Source of the DNA: Heterobasidion occidentale
Lineage: Eukaryota; Basidiomycota; Agaricomycetes; Russulales; Bondarzewiaceae
Direction of reading: 5' to 3'
DNA length: 64,000 nucleotides
Assembly: GCA_039111635.1 (NCBI GenBank)
Contig: JBCAQO010000003.1
Coordinates: 2,728,001-2,792,000, forward strand
Shown here: piece by piece, positions 11,479 to 23,167 of the stretch
How the letters are laid out: every line of letters begins with the position of its first letter
Position numbering within the stretch: the first letter of the stretch is position 1
Translations under genes and position numbers: made by a program
The notes under the pieces: model-generated
The model's database searches: none
The model's input: the letters and a program-made list of their open reading frames with translations, nothing else
Told to the model about the DNA's origin: nothing

Positions 11479-12649
11479 AGACAACAGCCACCTCTTGCAA
11501 TATTTTCCTGGTATCTATCTTTGGCCAAGTCATAACCCTTTTGAACATTAACTGGCCCATTCTCAACTCCACTGTGATGCCTATCAACAAAATTGTGTTT
11601 ACTGAACTCAGCCGACTTCATTTAACCCTAGAGCTTGCCTATTAGCATGTCTTGGCTCATAATATATTATCACTACTACTAATGCCCAAATGGTTCTTCA
11701 GCAGCTTCATCTCAATAAGTTGAATCAGGCCCTTCATACAAATAAGAATAAGAAAAATAGAGAGTGCACCAAGGTTTTTGTTAAGGAAAGAGAAGGTGGC
11801 TGATGAATCTGGAGTTGATTGAGGCATTGAAGAAGGATGTGGAGATGAGGAAGGCAAATGTGAATGTAAGGAAGAGACAGAGGGGTGCGTGTAAGAGGAA
11901 GAAGGTAATGAAAGTACAGATAAATATAGCTTAGAAAATTGCATAGAAGGAGCATGCACAGTAGGTTGAAGCATGCCGAGCAATGTGCGAGGAGCTTGTG
12001 AAGTAGAGGTTGCTGAAGAAGGATTTGCCAAAGGGTCCTAATACGTGTGAAAAAGAGCAATGTTGTGGCACCAATTGTAACAGCATTTGAGAAGGTCAAG
12101 TCTTCAAGCTCCAAGTCTGAGGATGGTGACAATGATTGATGTGTAGTGTAGATCCAAGTTTGTTAAGTAGTTTGTGTACATTCATATTAGCTTTTGCTTA
12201 CTTGTTTTAGCCGGAGATGGAAATCTGTTTGCTTATTACAAAAAGGCGAGTGACCCAGTTATTCTAGACAATGAGAGTGGCAGTAAGTTAGTGGTATAGA
12301 CAAAGGTGCGCACAGATGGACACATTATATAATGTGATGGCCACGGCCAGTCATACATTCATCACAGATTATCACACAGATCAAAGAGTGAATTTCTGTA
12401 GTGAAGGCTCCTTCACCATTGATGCCTTTAATAATAGTGAAGATATACTTTGTTCAAGCTGCTAATTTAGATAATTCATATAGTGACTGTACTGTTAGTG
12501 TATGTAAGAATATTAAAGTTTAAATATGTACAAGCTATCTAAAAAATCCATCATCATTGAGTGGATCAAAGAGTGTTTCAATACTGTATGACACAGTATG
12601 ACACAGCCTATAATGCTTGCAAATATACAGTGAAAGGAATTTTGCATCC
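11479..12649. other. Unrecognised stretch with a Ser/Pro-rich minus-strand frame
   Basis: Minus-strand frames at 11,657-12,132 are open for 124 and 132 codons. They are rich in Ser, Pro, Leu and His (SSPHPSSMPQ, LPSSSYTHP) without any domain. The remainder to 12,649 has nothing I can support. Confidence 0.4.
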
Positions 12650-12955
12650 AATACATAGCTAATATAACAAGCCTGTCTAGCCACAGACAAGCTCGTTATG
12701 TTGGCCATGTATTGGGATTTCACTGAGCTAATACATGGCTAAAATGACAAGCCTGTCCAGCTGTAGACAAGCTCATCATGTTATTTGCATATATTAGCAT
12801 GGCTGAGAGTTGACATATATCTAACATGATGATCTTGTCTAGTGGCTGAACAGGCTTGTTATATTAGACGTGTATTAGCTTAGTAGAATTCCAATATATG
12901 GCTGACAAAATAAGCTGATTCAGGTGTAAATAGCCCTAATACACAGATAACATGA
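12650..12955. repeat. 80-bp hairpin satellite, array 2 (about 4 units)
   Basis: Units repeat GCTAATATAACAAGCCTGTC, then an arm GACAAGCTCGTTATGTTGGC, then CATGTATTGGGATTTCA. The two arms are inverted complements with few mismatches. Same family as 3987-4190 and 48,125-48,525. Confidence 0.7.
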
Positions 12956-14974
12956 CTACTAGTTACAGGATAGAATTAAATAATTGCATTTGATAAATTT
13001 GTTCAATTTTTGGAAATAATATGATGTGTTGACTATCGTAGTGCATTGTTAATAGTTACTGCTTTTCTCCTTGGCCTTGTACCATAATCATCTCCACTCT
13101 CACTTTTGCCCTCACATCTTATATCATGCCTAAGGCAAATAAAAAGAGTCAGTAGGTGCTATATATACCTATCCTGAATCTATCAAAGTGCTGTCATTGA
13201 TTGGCCATACATAGCGAGTGTACAAATCTGTCACTTGAGAATTTCTACAGAAAACAGGATTAGGGTTGAAAAAGTATGATGAATGATAATTAAAACATAT
13301 TTTGATTATGCTTAAGCAATCTTGCCTCAGAAAGCAATGTCAGTTAAGGAATCTTGCTTAGACAAACAAACCTAGCATAAGTTGCATAGATTCACAGTAG
13401 CATGCTGACATGGACATATGACTATTGCAAGATGTTTTTAAATATAGAAGATCTCCTTGCACTCTGCTTTGCACCCATCTTATTACCTATTTATTGCTAC
13501 CAGCTTTTGATAATGCCTATGTCATTCTTCTCAATATTGTACTATGCCAATGAGAGCTTTATCATGCCAAGTAAGAAGAAGCTTCCCTTCTTCCTCTAAG
13601 ACCTGTTATTTGGTAGCTTGTAAATACAACAACAGGAGAGATCCTAAGTATTTTCAACATGAGCTAATCTACATAATGAATTACTGACTATAAATTAAAC
13701 AGCCACCTTACTTACTATACCCTTTGATGACATTTCAGGTGATCCCACCATTAACAATAGCATTGATTACTGAGCCTCTGTCATTAGACAATTTTCTCTT
13801 AAATGAGGTTAATGTTAATGCAGATATTGCCCTCAGCCTAGGTGGAGCTAGCGTACTGCACCCTCTAGTGCATCCGCACCTTCACAAAGGTCCAATGCAT
13901 TCATTACTTTTTTGTTGGCTTCATACAGCTAGAAGTGTATATACAACAACATCAAGATACCACAGAATTTGACTACAGTAGCTTAAAAAGGCATGGATCT
14001 GTTTAAATTGGCAAAGTGATCTTCACCCTCCTACATACACAGTTATTGGTATAGCAAAAATCAAGAATACGTACTTTGAATTCTTTAGGGCAAGTCTGGT
14101 TAGAGCAGGCTTTAGGACAATATTTTTTTGGGACCCTGACCCCATTACTTATCACTAAGGGGTGGCAAAAATAGCATGCATGCCTCTGTGGCCAGCAACC
14201 AGGAATTTTAAGTCCACTCTCAAGTCAGCAATACATAAGCAGATACAAGCAGACATATGCAAAACCTATGGAGCATTACAGAGTTAGTCATCCTAGCTAT
14301 GCCCAAGGCTAAGCCTATCCTAAAAAAATCAGCAAGCAAGATGGCTAGCTGGCTACTTGCAAAACCTTTCTCACTATCTATCATTATATAGTATATAATT
14401 GTAATAACACAAACTGTGCCTCCTGCAAAGAAATGAAAGGTGAGTGTGGTAAAACTCATGTATTGAAATTCTTGTGTCATATATCAAGTCTAATATAAAA
14501 TAGGATGTTGCTTAATTTTTAGACATATTTGTAGTGGTGGACAGCCAAGACAAAAGTAAAGGCAAAGCCTGGACAAATTATTTCTCTGTTTTTATTGAGA
14601 ATTATGAAAATGATATAATATTGTACAATATAATGAATATCAATCATAGGATTCACGGTTTGTGCTTTATCTAGCTTTGTTCTCGCAAAGATTGAGAATA
14701 TTTGAAAATTTTTAGCTGCTTTTCTATTGCCCTCACTTTAGGACATTGTGGAGAAGATTGAATCACAGCATAGTCAATCTAAAACAACATTTTTGTTTCC
14801 TGATTATTTTCCCTGTTTGTCCTATTCTTATCTGTAATGTGTAGGTCAGATTCAAGCTCAACATTGTCATTTCTATTATGGAGTGTGTTAGGTCCTCTTT
14901 CAACTACAAGCACAGTCTGGCCCATTCACAAAATGATATCCTTGCAGCCTATATATTGACAGCCTTCTATTGAG
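12956..14974. other. AT-rich stretch without a recognisable gene
   Basis: Open runs of 82 codons (13,724-13,972, plus) and 86 codons (14,220-14,480, minus) exist. Neither shows a domain, repeated homologue or plausible start context. Probably unrecognisable old element sequence. Confidence 0.5.
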
Positions 14975-17064
14975 CAATATTAGGATTGGGATAGGAGTGG
15001 TATAGGACAGAGACAATGTGGGCAATGTCAGAACAAGTAGCAAGGGCAAGAAAAAATAGGAAACCAACAGCAGAGACGTGAGACCTTCTTTATGTACTCT
15101 TTGTCCTCAATCAACACAGAAGCTATGAAGATAGAGAGATTTGTGCTAGGGACCATAGAAGATTTTATAAAAAGATTAGTTTGTCCATCATGTCTAGGTT
15201 ATACTGGCTCTGAGAAAGTGTCAGATAATGGTTGGAACAATCCTAATGATCTCTATTCCAAAAAGAGCTGTGGTAGGTCCCAAATCACGTAACCTAAATA
15301 CCCCTAGAAAGCTCATTAACCAAATCATCCAATAGCTTCAAGAAATTCAACACAAAAGTACAGTCATCCACAACGACCAGAAAAATAACCTTGGCATTAT
15401 TCTGTTGAGCGCAGTGACAATGAAGCAACTGGCACAGAAGAGTGCCAAAAGCAAGCTCTATAACGACAGGACTGTGGTCCAGAGGGTAATAGTCTAAGTA
15501 GGTACAAAGAACAGAAGGGAGCGCACCTGTGGTCCAGAGGGTAAGAGTCTAAGAAAGAATCACCCTCAGACCACAGGTATTTAAGCTACAGAGAACAATA
15601 AGAAACAAATAGAAGGTATGACATCAACGGGTCATTAAGGTGGTCCACCTTACAAAGCGGTCAAAGGCTCCACCTGTAGGTTGGTCCGGAGTGTCAATGA
15701 TATCACACAGGACCACCTGAGTTAGCCAACCCGTGAAACAACTGAAACGAAGTGAGACAAGGTGAAAACAAAGTGAGACAGTCCAAAAGAGAAAGAAAGG
15801 AATATACCCGCTCTGGGAGTGGCTGTAGGGCCGCTCCCAGCTGTAGAGGCAAGTAATCAATCAGTCCGTAAGGTGGCACCTATGTGGCACCCATGCCACA
15901 TCAACCAGAATGGCCACAAACAACATATTCTTGGTATAGACATAGATGCTAATATTAGAATAGATGGCCTGGAATCCCATGTGCTCTAGAGCTGTCTTCA
16001 GCTTCTTGTACCATAATGAACTTGCCTGCTTCAGCCCATATAAGCCCTTTATTAAGCAACAGTCCATATTAGGACCTCCTTGCTCAAATCCCTTAAATTG
16101 CTCTAAGATCACCATTGATAAATACATAAGGAGAAAGTCCTTTAGGGCAAAAAGTGATAGAATGGCACTTGCTACAAACTTGGCTGTGAGGGCAAATGTC
16201 TCAAAATAATCAAATCCAGGGCACTGACTGACGCCCTTAGCATCAAGACGAGCCTTGTAGCTTTTGATGGAGCCATTCACATTTGGAAAACCCCTCTCTC
16301 TTATTAGATCCTAATTGTTAATAATTATTGATAATGCTAATTTGAGCAAATTCTTTACCTTAAAAACCCAACAAGAACCAATTACCTCATAGCCCTCAGC
16401 TGAGAGATAAACAGGTCATGCTCTACTTCAACCAGAAAGGGTCAAGCTCAGCATCAGAGGACTCAGATGAAGGGCAAGAGGCAGGAAAATGAAGGAGAGC
16501 CTCATTGAGTACATTCTCTGCATTTTAGGACAAGTTGTAAACCTTTCACCAAGAGTGCAACAAATAGAGGTAGAGATCATGTCTTAGAGCAAGTTCTAAC
16601 AGCAAGAGGTGGTAGAATAACAGGAGGTGGCAAGAACAGAAACAATCATAGGCTGATCAGGTACAGAGTCTGGAACAATAGGATTCTCTGCAATGAGAGC
16701 ATCTTTCAAAGCGCAAGCAGCAACAGCATGCACCTCCTGTGGAAATGGACAGGTTTAAGCAGTTTAAAGGTAATTAGAACTAGTAGAGGAAAAAGGATAA
16801 GGATATGTCTTATCAGAGAGACAAGGCTTGCATACAGGATCAGGATGTACATCAGAATCAAGTGGTAGACCTGTAACAAAACACTCCTTGACTATCTTCT
16901 GCACCCCCAGCATAGTGGTGGTGACAAAAACAATGATGCTAGAATAAGACATGAAGGAGGAGAGCGGCACTAGCAGGCTACAAAAGAATAGTAGATGTGG
17001 AGCCTTGAAAATAAGCATTTATGAAGCCCTGTGACTCAAAAGGTTATTATTTCAGAGAAAGAGG
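14975..17064 (-). pseudogene. Old copia pol copy, interrupted by a solo LTR
   Basis: This minus-strand sequence is colinear with the young copia pol at 25,432-28,281. Segment 14,975-15,402 matches the RT-to-RNase H connection. Segment 15,931-16,300 matches the RT core; its protein line includes YKARLDAKGVSQCPGFDYFE and CCLIKGLYGLKQASSLWYKK. Segment 16,760-17,040 matches the pre-integrase region, with VHPDPVCKPCLSDKTYPYPF carrying the C-x2-C pair. The integrase core, the RNase H end and the 3' LTR are missing. Stops are frequent and most CpG sites of the young copy are TpG or CpA here. The copy predates the solo LTR nested in it. Confidence 0.8.
15403..15925 (-). mobile_element. Solo copia LTR nested in the older copia copy
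   Basis: The element starts TGTTGAGCGCAG and ends GGCCACAAACAACA, 523 bases, matching the LTR at 24,901-25,431 throughout. It is flanked by a 5-bp direct repeat TATTC (15,398-15,402 and 15,926-15,930). Removing it restores a continuous line of the older pol copy. No internal region remains, so this is a solo LTR left after recombination between two LTRs. Confidence 0.92.
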
Positions 17065-17195
17065 TGTTGTTTATGGCCACATTCCATTTATGGACACCTT
17101 AGTTTTGCTATGGACTTATTGATTACTTGCTTCTATAGCTAGGAGTGGTTGTAAGGCTATTCCTAAAACAGGTATATTGTTTTTTTTTCTAGATG
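17065..17195 (+). mobile_element. Decayed copia LTR 5' fragment
   Basis: TGTTGTTTATGGCCACATTCC, then GGACTTATTGATTACTTGC and CAGGTATATTG match the first 130 bases of the copia LTR in plus orientation. It abuts the minus-strand copia copy directly, after the purine run AGAGAAAGAGG. The same inverted arrangement occurs at 28,282. Confidence 0.75.
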
Positions 17196-18129
17196 TTGTT
17201 TCTGTTTTATGGATAGCCAGTGGTCTACTGACACCTCGGACCAAGCTCTAGGTAGACCTGTTATTTTGGGTAATTTCTATGTATTTAGTTGCTTTCTTGT
17301 AAGCCACTCGGGCTCAGGTTGGCTCTTGTTCTCTGAAAGACCAGCCTTGTTATTGGTCTGAGACATTTCCCTTGTTTTCTTTTATTCTCTCTTGCTTTTA
17401 TTATTTTGGTGATTTCTATGCATTTTAGTGCCTGTCTTATTGAGCTACTTGGGCTTAGGTGGCTTAGGGCACCACACTAATGAGCCCTTTGGGCTTGGGG
17501 TGGCTCAAAACACCATTCTGATACTCTTGTTGTTATAAAGTTGCTTCATTATATATATATATATATCTGTACTTTTCCACCTTTCACATAGTGATACATT
17601 GGACCCTTCTTAAGTCTATACCTCATGTTTTTGCTCCATAGCTACTTAGTCCGTGCATCTGTTTGTATGTATTTAAGCACTTCATGCATAGTAGAGAAGC
17701 CTTAGGCTATCCACCTTTTCCAATCTAGGAACTGCTGTTTACCAGTCTTCTCTGATTAGATTTATCAGTCTAATCAACCCATCAAACCTCTTTATTGTTT
17801 CACACATCCTCATCTCTTTGTTGTTGTGGCCTAGGTTCTCTTGTCACTCACAGCTGTTCATGACACTTGTTCTCTTAGGGATCAGCCTTTGTTATTGGTC
17901 TGAGACATTTTCCTTGTTTTCTTTTGTCTTTGCTCTTGTTTTTCTCTCTTGCTTTATCTTGCTCTTGTTTTCTGGGAGCTTATAAGCTTGTGGTCCAAGT
18001 CATCTGTCCCCTAAAACTCTTACTCTCTAGACACTTTGATTGATGCCCCCAAGACTGCCAGCAACCCCATGGGTTTACCAAGGCAAGGGAAGAGCCTACC
18101 AAGAAGGCATAGCTAGCAAAACTATGCGG
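17196..18129 (+). repeat. T-rich stretch with an 80-bp direct-repeat pair and (AT)n
   Basis: About 80 bases beginning CTTGTTCTCT and containing TTGTTATTGGTCTGAGACAT recur at 17,318-17,400 and 17,865-17,945. Between them are two copies of a GAGC..CTTGGGCTTAGGTGGCT block (17,427-17,540) that also occurs at 48,640-48,700, and an AT dinucleotide run at 17,551-17,568. The spacing would fit the remains of an LTR region, but I cannot define ends. No gene seen. Confidence 0.5.
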
Positions 18130-19149
18130 TGACAAGATTCCTCAGCAGACAAAACGACATCTTGTCTCTGAACCGGTAGGACCTTTGTGGACTTGGACAA
18201 GAGAACAATGGCATCAAGTCCCACAAGGAATGGAAATCTCGGTTTCTCTCCCTGTTAGAGCACAAATCCTGGCAAGCTAAAGCTCGGGAGTGGCTCAAAG
18301 AGTAAGTGGCCAAAAGGAAGGAACACCGACAAGCTCAGCAAGAGGCAGCCCAGAGCGAAGCTTCAGAAGAAGTCGCCAAAAAGGTGCAAATGCTGTTTGA
18401 CTCCTCCGCAATAGATAGCAAAGAGAACCCATCATCAGAAAGGTAGCTCCCGAACCCTCAGGGTTCGCTAGTTTTAACGAAGACCTGGAGGAGGAAATCA
18501 ACACGACCGACTTGAAGAGCTGTGTGCCATCAGAATATCATTCCTACCTCGACATCTTCAGCGAAAGACGATCACAGAGACTCCCATAACACACTATATA
18601 GGATTATGCGATAGACCTTAAGCCGTCCTTCAAACCCCAGGCCCCAAGGATATTTCCCTTGAGCCCGGAGAAGCATGACGAGCTCGGCAAATTCGTCAAG
18701 GAACATCTTTCTAGAGGGACAATATGTCGATCAATAGCATATAGCGCGGCCTTCTTCTTCTTCATAAACAAGAAGGATGCCTCCACCTGATACAGGATTA
18801 TCGCCACCTTAATGAACACACCGTTCAAAATGTCTGCCCCCTACCATTAATCCAAGAACTATTGGATATCATTCGAGGGGCAACTGTATTCTCGAAACTG
18901 GATGTTTGGTGGGGATATAACAATGTGCGCATCAAAAAAGGGGACAAATCCAAGGCAGCCTTCGTAACACCCTTGGAGCTTTTTGAAGCTATAGTAATGT
19001 TTTTTGGGCTCACTAACTCCCTGGCAACTTTCCAGGCTATGATGAACATGATCTTCCAAGATCTCATCCTCGCCCGGAAAATCACATTATACATGGACGA
19101 CATCCTCATCTTCATGAAAACCACAGCACAACACATTGTGGTTGTTTGA
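18130..19149 (+). pseudogene. Family A chromovirus: pol N-part and reverse transcriptase
   Basis: The 5' end gives EWKSRFLSLLEHKSWQAKAR and an Ala/Glu/Gln-rich linker. RT begins at about 18,510 with VPSEYHSYLDIFSERRSQRL and AIDLKPSFKPQAPRIFPLSP. It continues with FSKLDVWWGYNNVRIKKGD, VMFFGLTNSLATFQAMM and the catalytic YMDDILIF (about 19,092). This is the tight Ty3/gypsy RT order seen in basidiomycete chromoviruses. Frameshifts occur near 18,790 and a stop at 19,147-19,149. No gag, protease active site or 5' LTR is present, so the copy is truncated at its 5' end near 18,130. Confidence 0.85.
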
Positions 19150-19977
19150 CAAGTCCTCCAAATCCTATGCGACAATGATCTTTACCTCAAGCCAGAGAAG
19201 TACGAGTTCCACAAGGACAAGCTGAACTACTTGGGGTACACGATTTCAAAAGACCACGTTGCTATGGAGGATTCGAAGATTGAAGCCATCCAGAAATGGC
19301 CCATTCTTCGCACAGTCCACAACATCTGCTCTTTCTTAGGCCTAGGGAACTTTCATTGGCAATTCATTGACAAGTTTTCTTTAATTGCTTGTCCCCTGCA
19401 CGACCTTACCAAGAAAGACACAAAATGGGACTGGACCGCGGACTGCCAACAAGCCTTTGACCAATTGAAGAAAGCCTTCATCAGTCAACCCATCCTACTA
19501 TACCCTAATCCGATGTGTCCCTACCGGCTCATCACTGACGCCTCCCTCTTTGCATATGGTGCAGTCCTCTTACAGGAAGGACCTGATAACGACTGGCACC
19601 CAGTTGACTACCTTTTGGGATCATTTTCACCCTCCGAAAGAAACTACGATATGCATGATCATGAACTCCTTGCAATCATCAAGGTGCTGGAATACTGGAA
19701 ACACTACCTCAAAGGTGCTAGACACCCCTTTGAGGTCTGGATGGACCACAAGAACTTGGTTTACTTTCAATTGCGTGTGACCTGTCAAGGCGACAAGCAC
19801 ACTGAAGTCTGTTTTTGTCCTAGTTTGACTTCTAGCTCAGCTACAAGGCTGGAACAACCAATCATGCCAATGCTCTGTCCAGGCGTCCAGACCTTAGTGA
19901 GGGGGTGGTATCTGATAACAAGGCACAGACTCTGCTCCCGTCCAAACTGTTCACCGAGTCTAGTGAAACTCTGGTAG
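19150..19977 (+). pseudogene. Family A chromovirus: RT thumb and RNase H
   Basis: The longest open piece (19,231-19,977) reads YTISKDHVAMEDSKIEAIQK and then FLGLGNFHWQFIDKFS, the standard RT connection. RNase H follows with RLITDASLFAYGAVLLQE, ERNYDMHDHELLAIIKVLEY and EVWMDHKNLVYF, which hold the expected Asp, Glu and Asp residues. After about codon 190 the frame slips; the normal continuation is in another phase. The piece is non-functional because of the upstream stop and this shift. Confidence 0.85.
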
Positions 19978-21479
19978 AATCAAGCAAAAGCATACACGTC
20001 AAGGCAACGAAACTCATATCCTCGGACATCCTCTCCCTCATTCAACACTTGCATTCAGAATATGATCTGCTAGTCGACGTCACCCTCAAGAAATTGCAGG
20101 AAAAAGGACCAAAAGCAATGAAGAGTGACCTAGGAAAATGGATGCACGAAGACAGTATCACAAGACACAATGGCTACATCTGTGTCCCAAAGAATGACCT
20201 CCTTCGGTGAATGATTGTCAGGACGCACCACAACACCATGGCTACAGGATATCTAGGTTGAGCAAAAACCCTGGAATTGGTACAACACTATTATTGGTGG
20301 TCGAGCATGACCAAATTTGTCCATCGATATGTGGATGGATACGCAGTTTGCCAATCCACCAAGAATCTACCCCACAGAACCCATCCACTGATTCAACCAC
20401 TAAAAACCACGAACGTTCCTTGGTGTTTCATCTCTACTGACTTTGTAACAGACCTCCCGGAAAGCAGAGGATACGACTCGATAAACGTGGTGGTTGACCA
20501 AGGCCTGTCTAAAGGGATAGTCATAACTCCGTGCAAGAAAACAATCATCGCCGAAGAAACTACGACGCTCTTACAAGACAACATGTTTAAGCAATACGGT
20601 CTGCCGACCAAGGTGGTATCCGACAGAGGCCCCCAATTTGCGGCAAAATTCACGTGAGAACTATGAAAAGGATTAGGAATCGCTCCTGCCCTCAGCACGG
20701 CTTATTACCCCCAGACAGATAGAGAAATAGAATGGGTTAACTAGGAGATGGAACAATTCCTATGAGTATTCTGCAACTACCACCAAGATAACTAGGTAGA
20801 CTTGCTCCCCTTCGCAGAATTCTCCCATAACACCTGAAGACACTCCGCTATAGGGAAATCACCGTTTGAAGTCCTCTATGGGTTCAATCCGCCTTATTCG
20901 GTTGATTCAGCATTGGAGACCAAGGTGCCCGCAGTAACTGAACGCTTACAGCTAATCAAAGAAGTCCAAGAAGAGGCGGCCACTAGTCTACAAATAGCAG
21001 CGCAGCACGCCAAGGACTGGGACCTGTACAGGAAACTTCCACAGTGGGAAGTAGGAACCCAAGTCTAATTAGAAGGAACCCACATTTGGACGACTCATCT
21101 GAAGTTCAAACTGGCACCTAGACGTTATGGTCCTTTTCAAGTGACCAAAAGAATTAGCCCTCTGGCTTATCGGCTGAAAATACCTGAAACATGGAAGATA
21201 TACCTGGTATTTCATGCCTCCGTGCTCACCGAATATCATGAGACAGAGGCCCATGGAAGGAACTTCCCCAGACCTGCCCCAGAAATCCTAAATGAAGAAG
21301 AGCACTACGAAGTGGAGGCCATTTTAGATTCAAGGTGCCAAGGACGGGGAACCAAATACCTCGTCAAATGGGTTGAATACTCCGAAGCAGATAACACCTG
21401 GGAACCCTTTGCCCTCCTCAAAGGTATGGCCGATGAGGCGCTTCGTGAGTTTCACAAAAGCTATCTAGACAAGCCCTGA
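19978..21479 (+). pseudogene. Family A chromovirus: integrase and chromodomain
   Basis: The integrase zinc region ends in GYAVCQSTKNLPHRTHP. The catalytic core shows STDFVTDLPESRGYDS (first Asp), KVVSDRGPQFAAKF (second Asp) and TDREIEWVN (Glu). A FAEFSHNT...SAIGKSPFEV segment and the GPFQVTKRISPLAYRLKIP linker follow. The chromodomain is HYEVEAILDSRCQGRGTKYL and VKWVEYSEADNTWEPFALL, ending DKP-stop at 21,479. Chromodomains direct integration to heterochromatin in this clade. At least six in-frame stops interrupt the integrase, mostly TAG or TGA where CAG, TGG or CGA would be expected. Confidence 0.88.
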
Positions 21480-21505
21480 CCTGTAGCGATTAAGCTTTAG
21501 GAAGA

Positions 21506-21512
21506 TATATAA
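21506..21512 (+). promoter_or_regulatory. TATA box upstream of the family A accessory frame
   Basis: TATATAA lies 27 bases after the pol stop and 47 bases before the ATG at 21,560. The inverted copy has the same box at 63,050-63,056 and the same ATG at 63,003. Conservation in both copies supports a promoter or leader role, but that is inference. Confidence 0.5.
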
Positions 21513-21559
21513 GGGGAGACAACTCTCTTCCTTTGAAGCAAGAATCCTCCCGCTAGTAC

Positions 21560-22940
21560 ATGTCCAACCACTCCTCCCTTGATTACTCCCCTGGACGCAC
21601 CATGCTCATTGATGAAGGAACTACCTCTTCACCATCAAGAAATCCCTCGCTGGACATCATCTTGGCCGTCACCAATCCTGACACTGGATGCCTTGGCCGA
21701 AGCAGCCATCCAACAACTTCAGAGAGAGTTTCCATACCAGTCTCCACCCATCTCACCACACTCGCCGCCGAAGATTGAACGGAACTACAAGCCCTACATC
21801 GGGTTGAGGAAGCTCATAACGAGCATGATGAGGGACACCAAGAAGAAGGAAGACCTGCTCCGTCAATGCCTCCGCGACCAACGACAGCGTTGGCTCAAGG
21901 AGACGCAAAACAGGAAACAAGAAGCGGAGGAGGACCAAGAAATCCTGTGGACCTGGCATTGTCTGCAGTTGTTGAAGCAGATGTACAAGAATCAACAACG
22001 ACTAGTGCACCGATTGCCAGGACTAGAGGACCCCCTGCCAGTGGTAGAGATCTGCACCCCCGAGAATTGGAAGGACTAGGAGATGCGCTACTTCAACGCA
22101 CCACAATTTTGGCAGTAATTCAGATGGCCACAGTGTTAGCCTTGCAAAGGCTCGCTAACTTCTTTGCAGGGCAATCGGAAAGCGAGAACAGTGACGTTCC
22201 CCGATGCCTCACGGATGCCTCACGAATGCGAGCAACTAGGTCAGGCTTTTGGCCTATGCAGATGATCATCGAGCCGTCTTCTGGTATGCCAGAGGAAATA
22301 ATAGGGTGTATGCCCTACTCATCTACCCGACGAGTTTTCTTCCTTCATCAATCTGGAGCTCCTACCTGCCCTCATCTCCAGCACCGATATTGTACACTCC
22401 CCTCCTGTTCGGATTGACCCATTCCACGTCCAACCATGGGACAACGAAGCCAGAAGAGCGGTACCGACTACGAGTAGTTGAGACACAACTGCCTAGTGAG
22501 AACCCTTCTGGACCACAGTACAACGACAGGCAAGAAAGGATCGGGAGGCCCTTCTTCCTGCGTCGACAGGACAATCCACCAGGCAGGACGCTGGAGGCAG
22601 CAATGAGGAGCATCCTCTAAGGTACAGGAGGAATGAGAGGTGAGAAAGCTAGAGGACAAGGGCAACACCCCAACTCAGACAAGACAGTCCTCGAAGAACT
22701 CAACTACAAGATTTGCCGACTCCAGATTGTCCTCAAAATAATCGACCTAAAGGAACGCATGCTTGCACTAGTAGAAGAACTCAAGTCCGCCAGTGACTGG
22801 CTTCAAGAACTGCTGCCTGGACTCGAGCAGAGCTAGATGCATGGGATGAGGTCAAGGATGGGAACTACAACAATATTGACCCCTACTACAGGCCAGACGA
22901 AGGACACGGGGATTATGGGGATATTGGCGGAGGATATTAG
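21560..22940 (+). pseudogene. Family A accessory reading frame after pol, copy 1
   Basis: The frame starts ATGTCC with MSNHSSLDYSPGRTMLIDEG. Its product, pieced over shifts, passes through SRNPSLDIILAVTNPDTG, a Gln/Arg/Lys-rich middle, GRDLHPRELEGLGDALLQRT and ALQRLANFFAGQ. It then has a Leu-rich helical segment (about 22,690-22,830, VLEELNYKICRLQIVLKII) and ends in a Gly/Tyr/Asp tail NIDPYYRPDEGHGDYG, stop at 22,938. The inverted copy at 61,631-63,003 agrees along its full length, including start and stop. I do not recognise the family. It could be a Gag-like or Env-like third protein, or captured sequence. Several frameshifts make it non-functional here. Confidence 0.6.
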
Positions 22941-23167
22941 ACAAGGGAGTTGAGGAACCTTTTGTCTTGAACGATGACGGAGAGGAAAGGACCCTCCATA
23001 CCACAGGTACCGGTTTCACGCACAGAACGCTGGAATGAACATCCTGCATTATGTTAAACTGTGAAAAGATAAGAAGGCAGGGGAAGTACCTGACCATTGC
23101 ATTCAGCCCTCTGGTCTCAGACAGGACAAGCATTTAACACTCTCGTTGTCAAGAGGTATTCTGACAA
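22941..23167 (+). other. Family A 3' region, non-coding as seen
   Basis: No frame is open. It contains the first copy of the motif array (near 23,045) and matches 61,440-61,630 on the other strand. Confidence 0.5.

Noticed and set aside
18825..19175. 116-codon minus frame
   Set aside because: Antisense to the chromovirus RT active-site region.
21506..22940. Reading the TATA box and following frame as an LTR promoter and gag of the next element
   Set aside because: The inverted copy has its polypurine tract and LTR about 4 kb of element sequence further on, not here, and there is no LTR terminus near 21,480. A tandem arrangement cannot be fully excluded.
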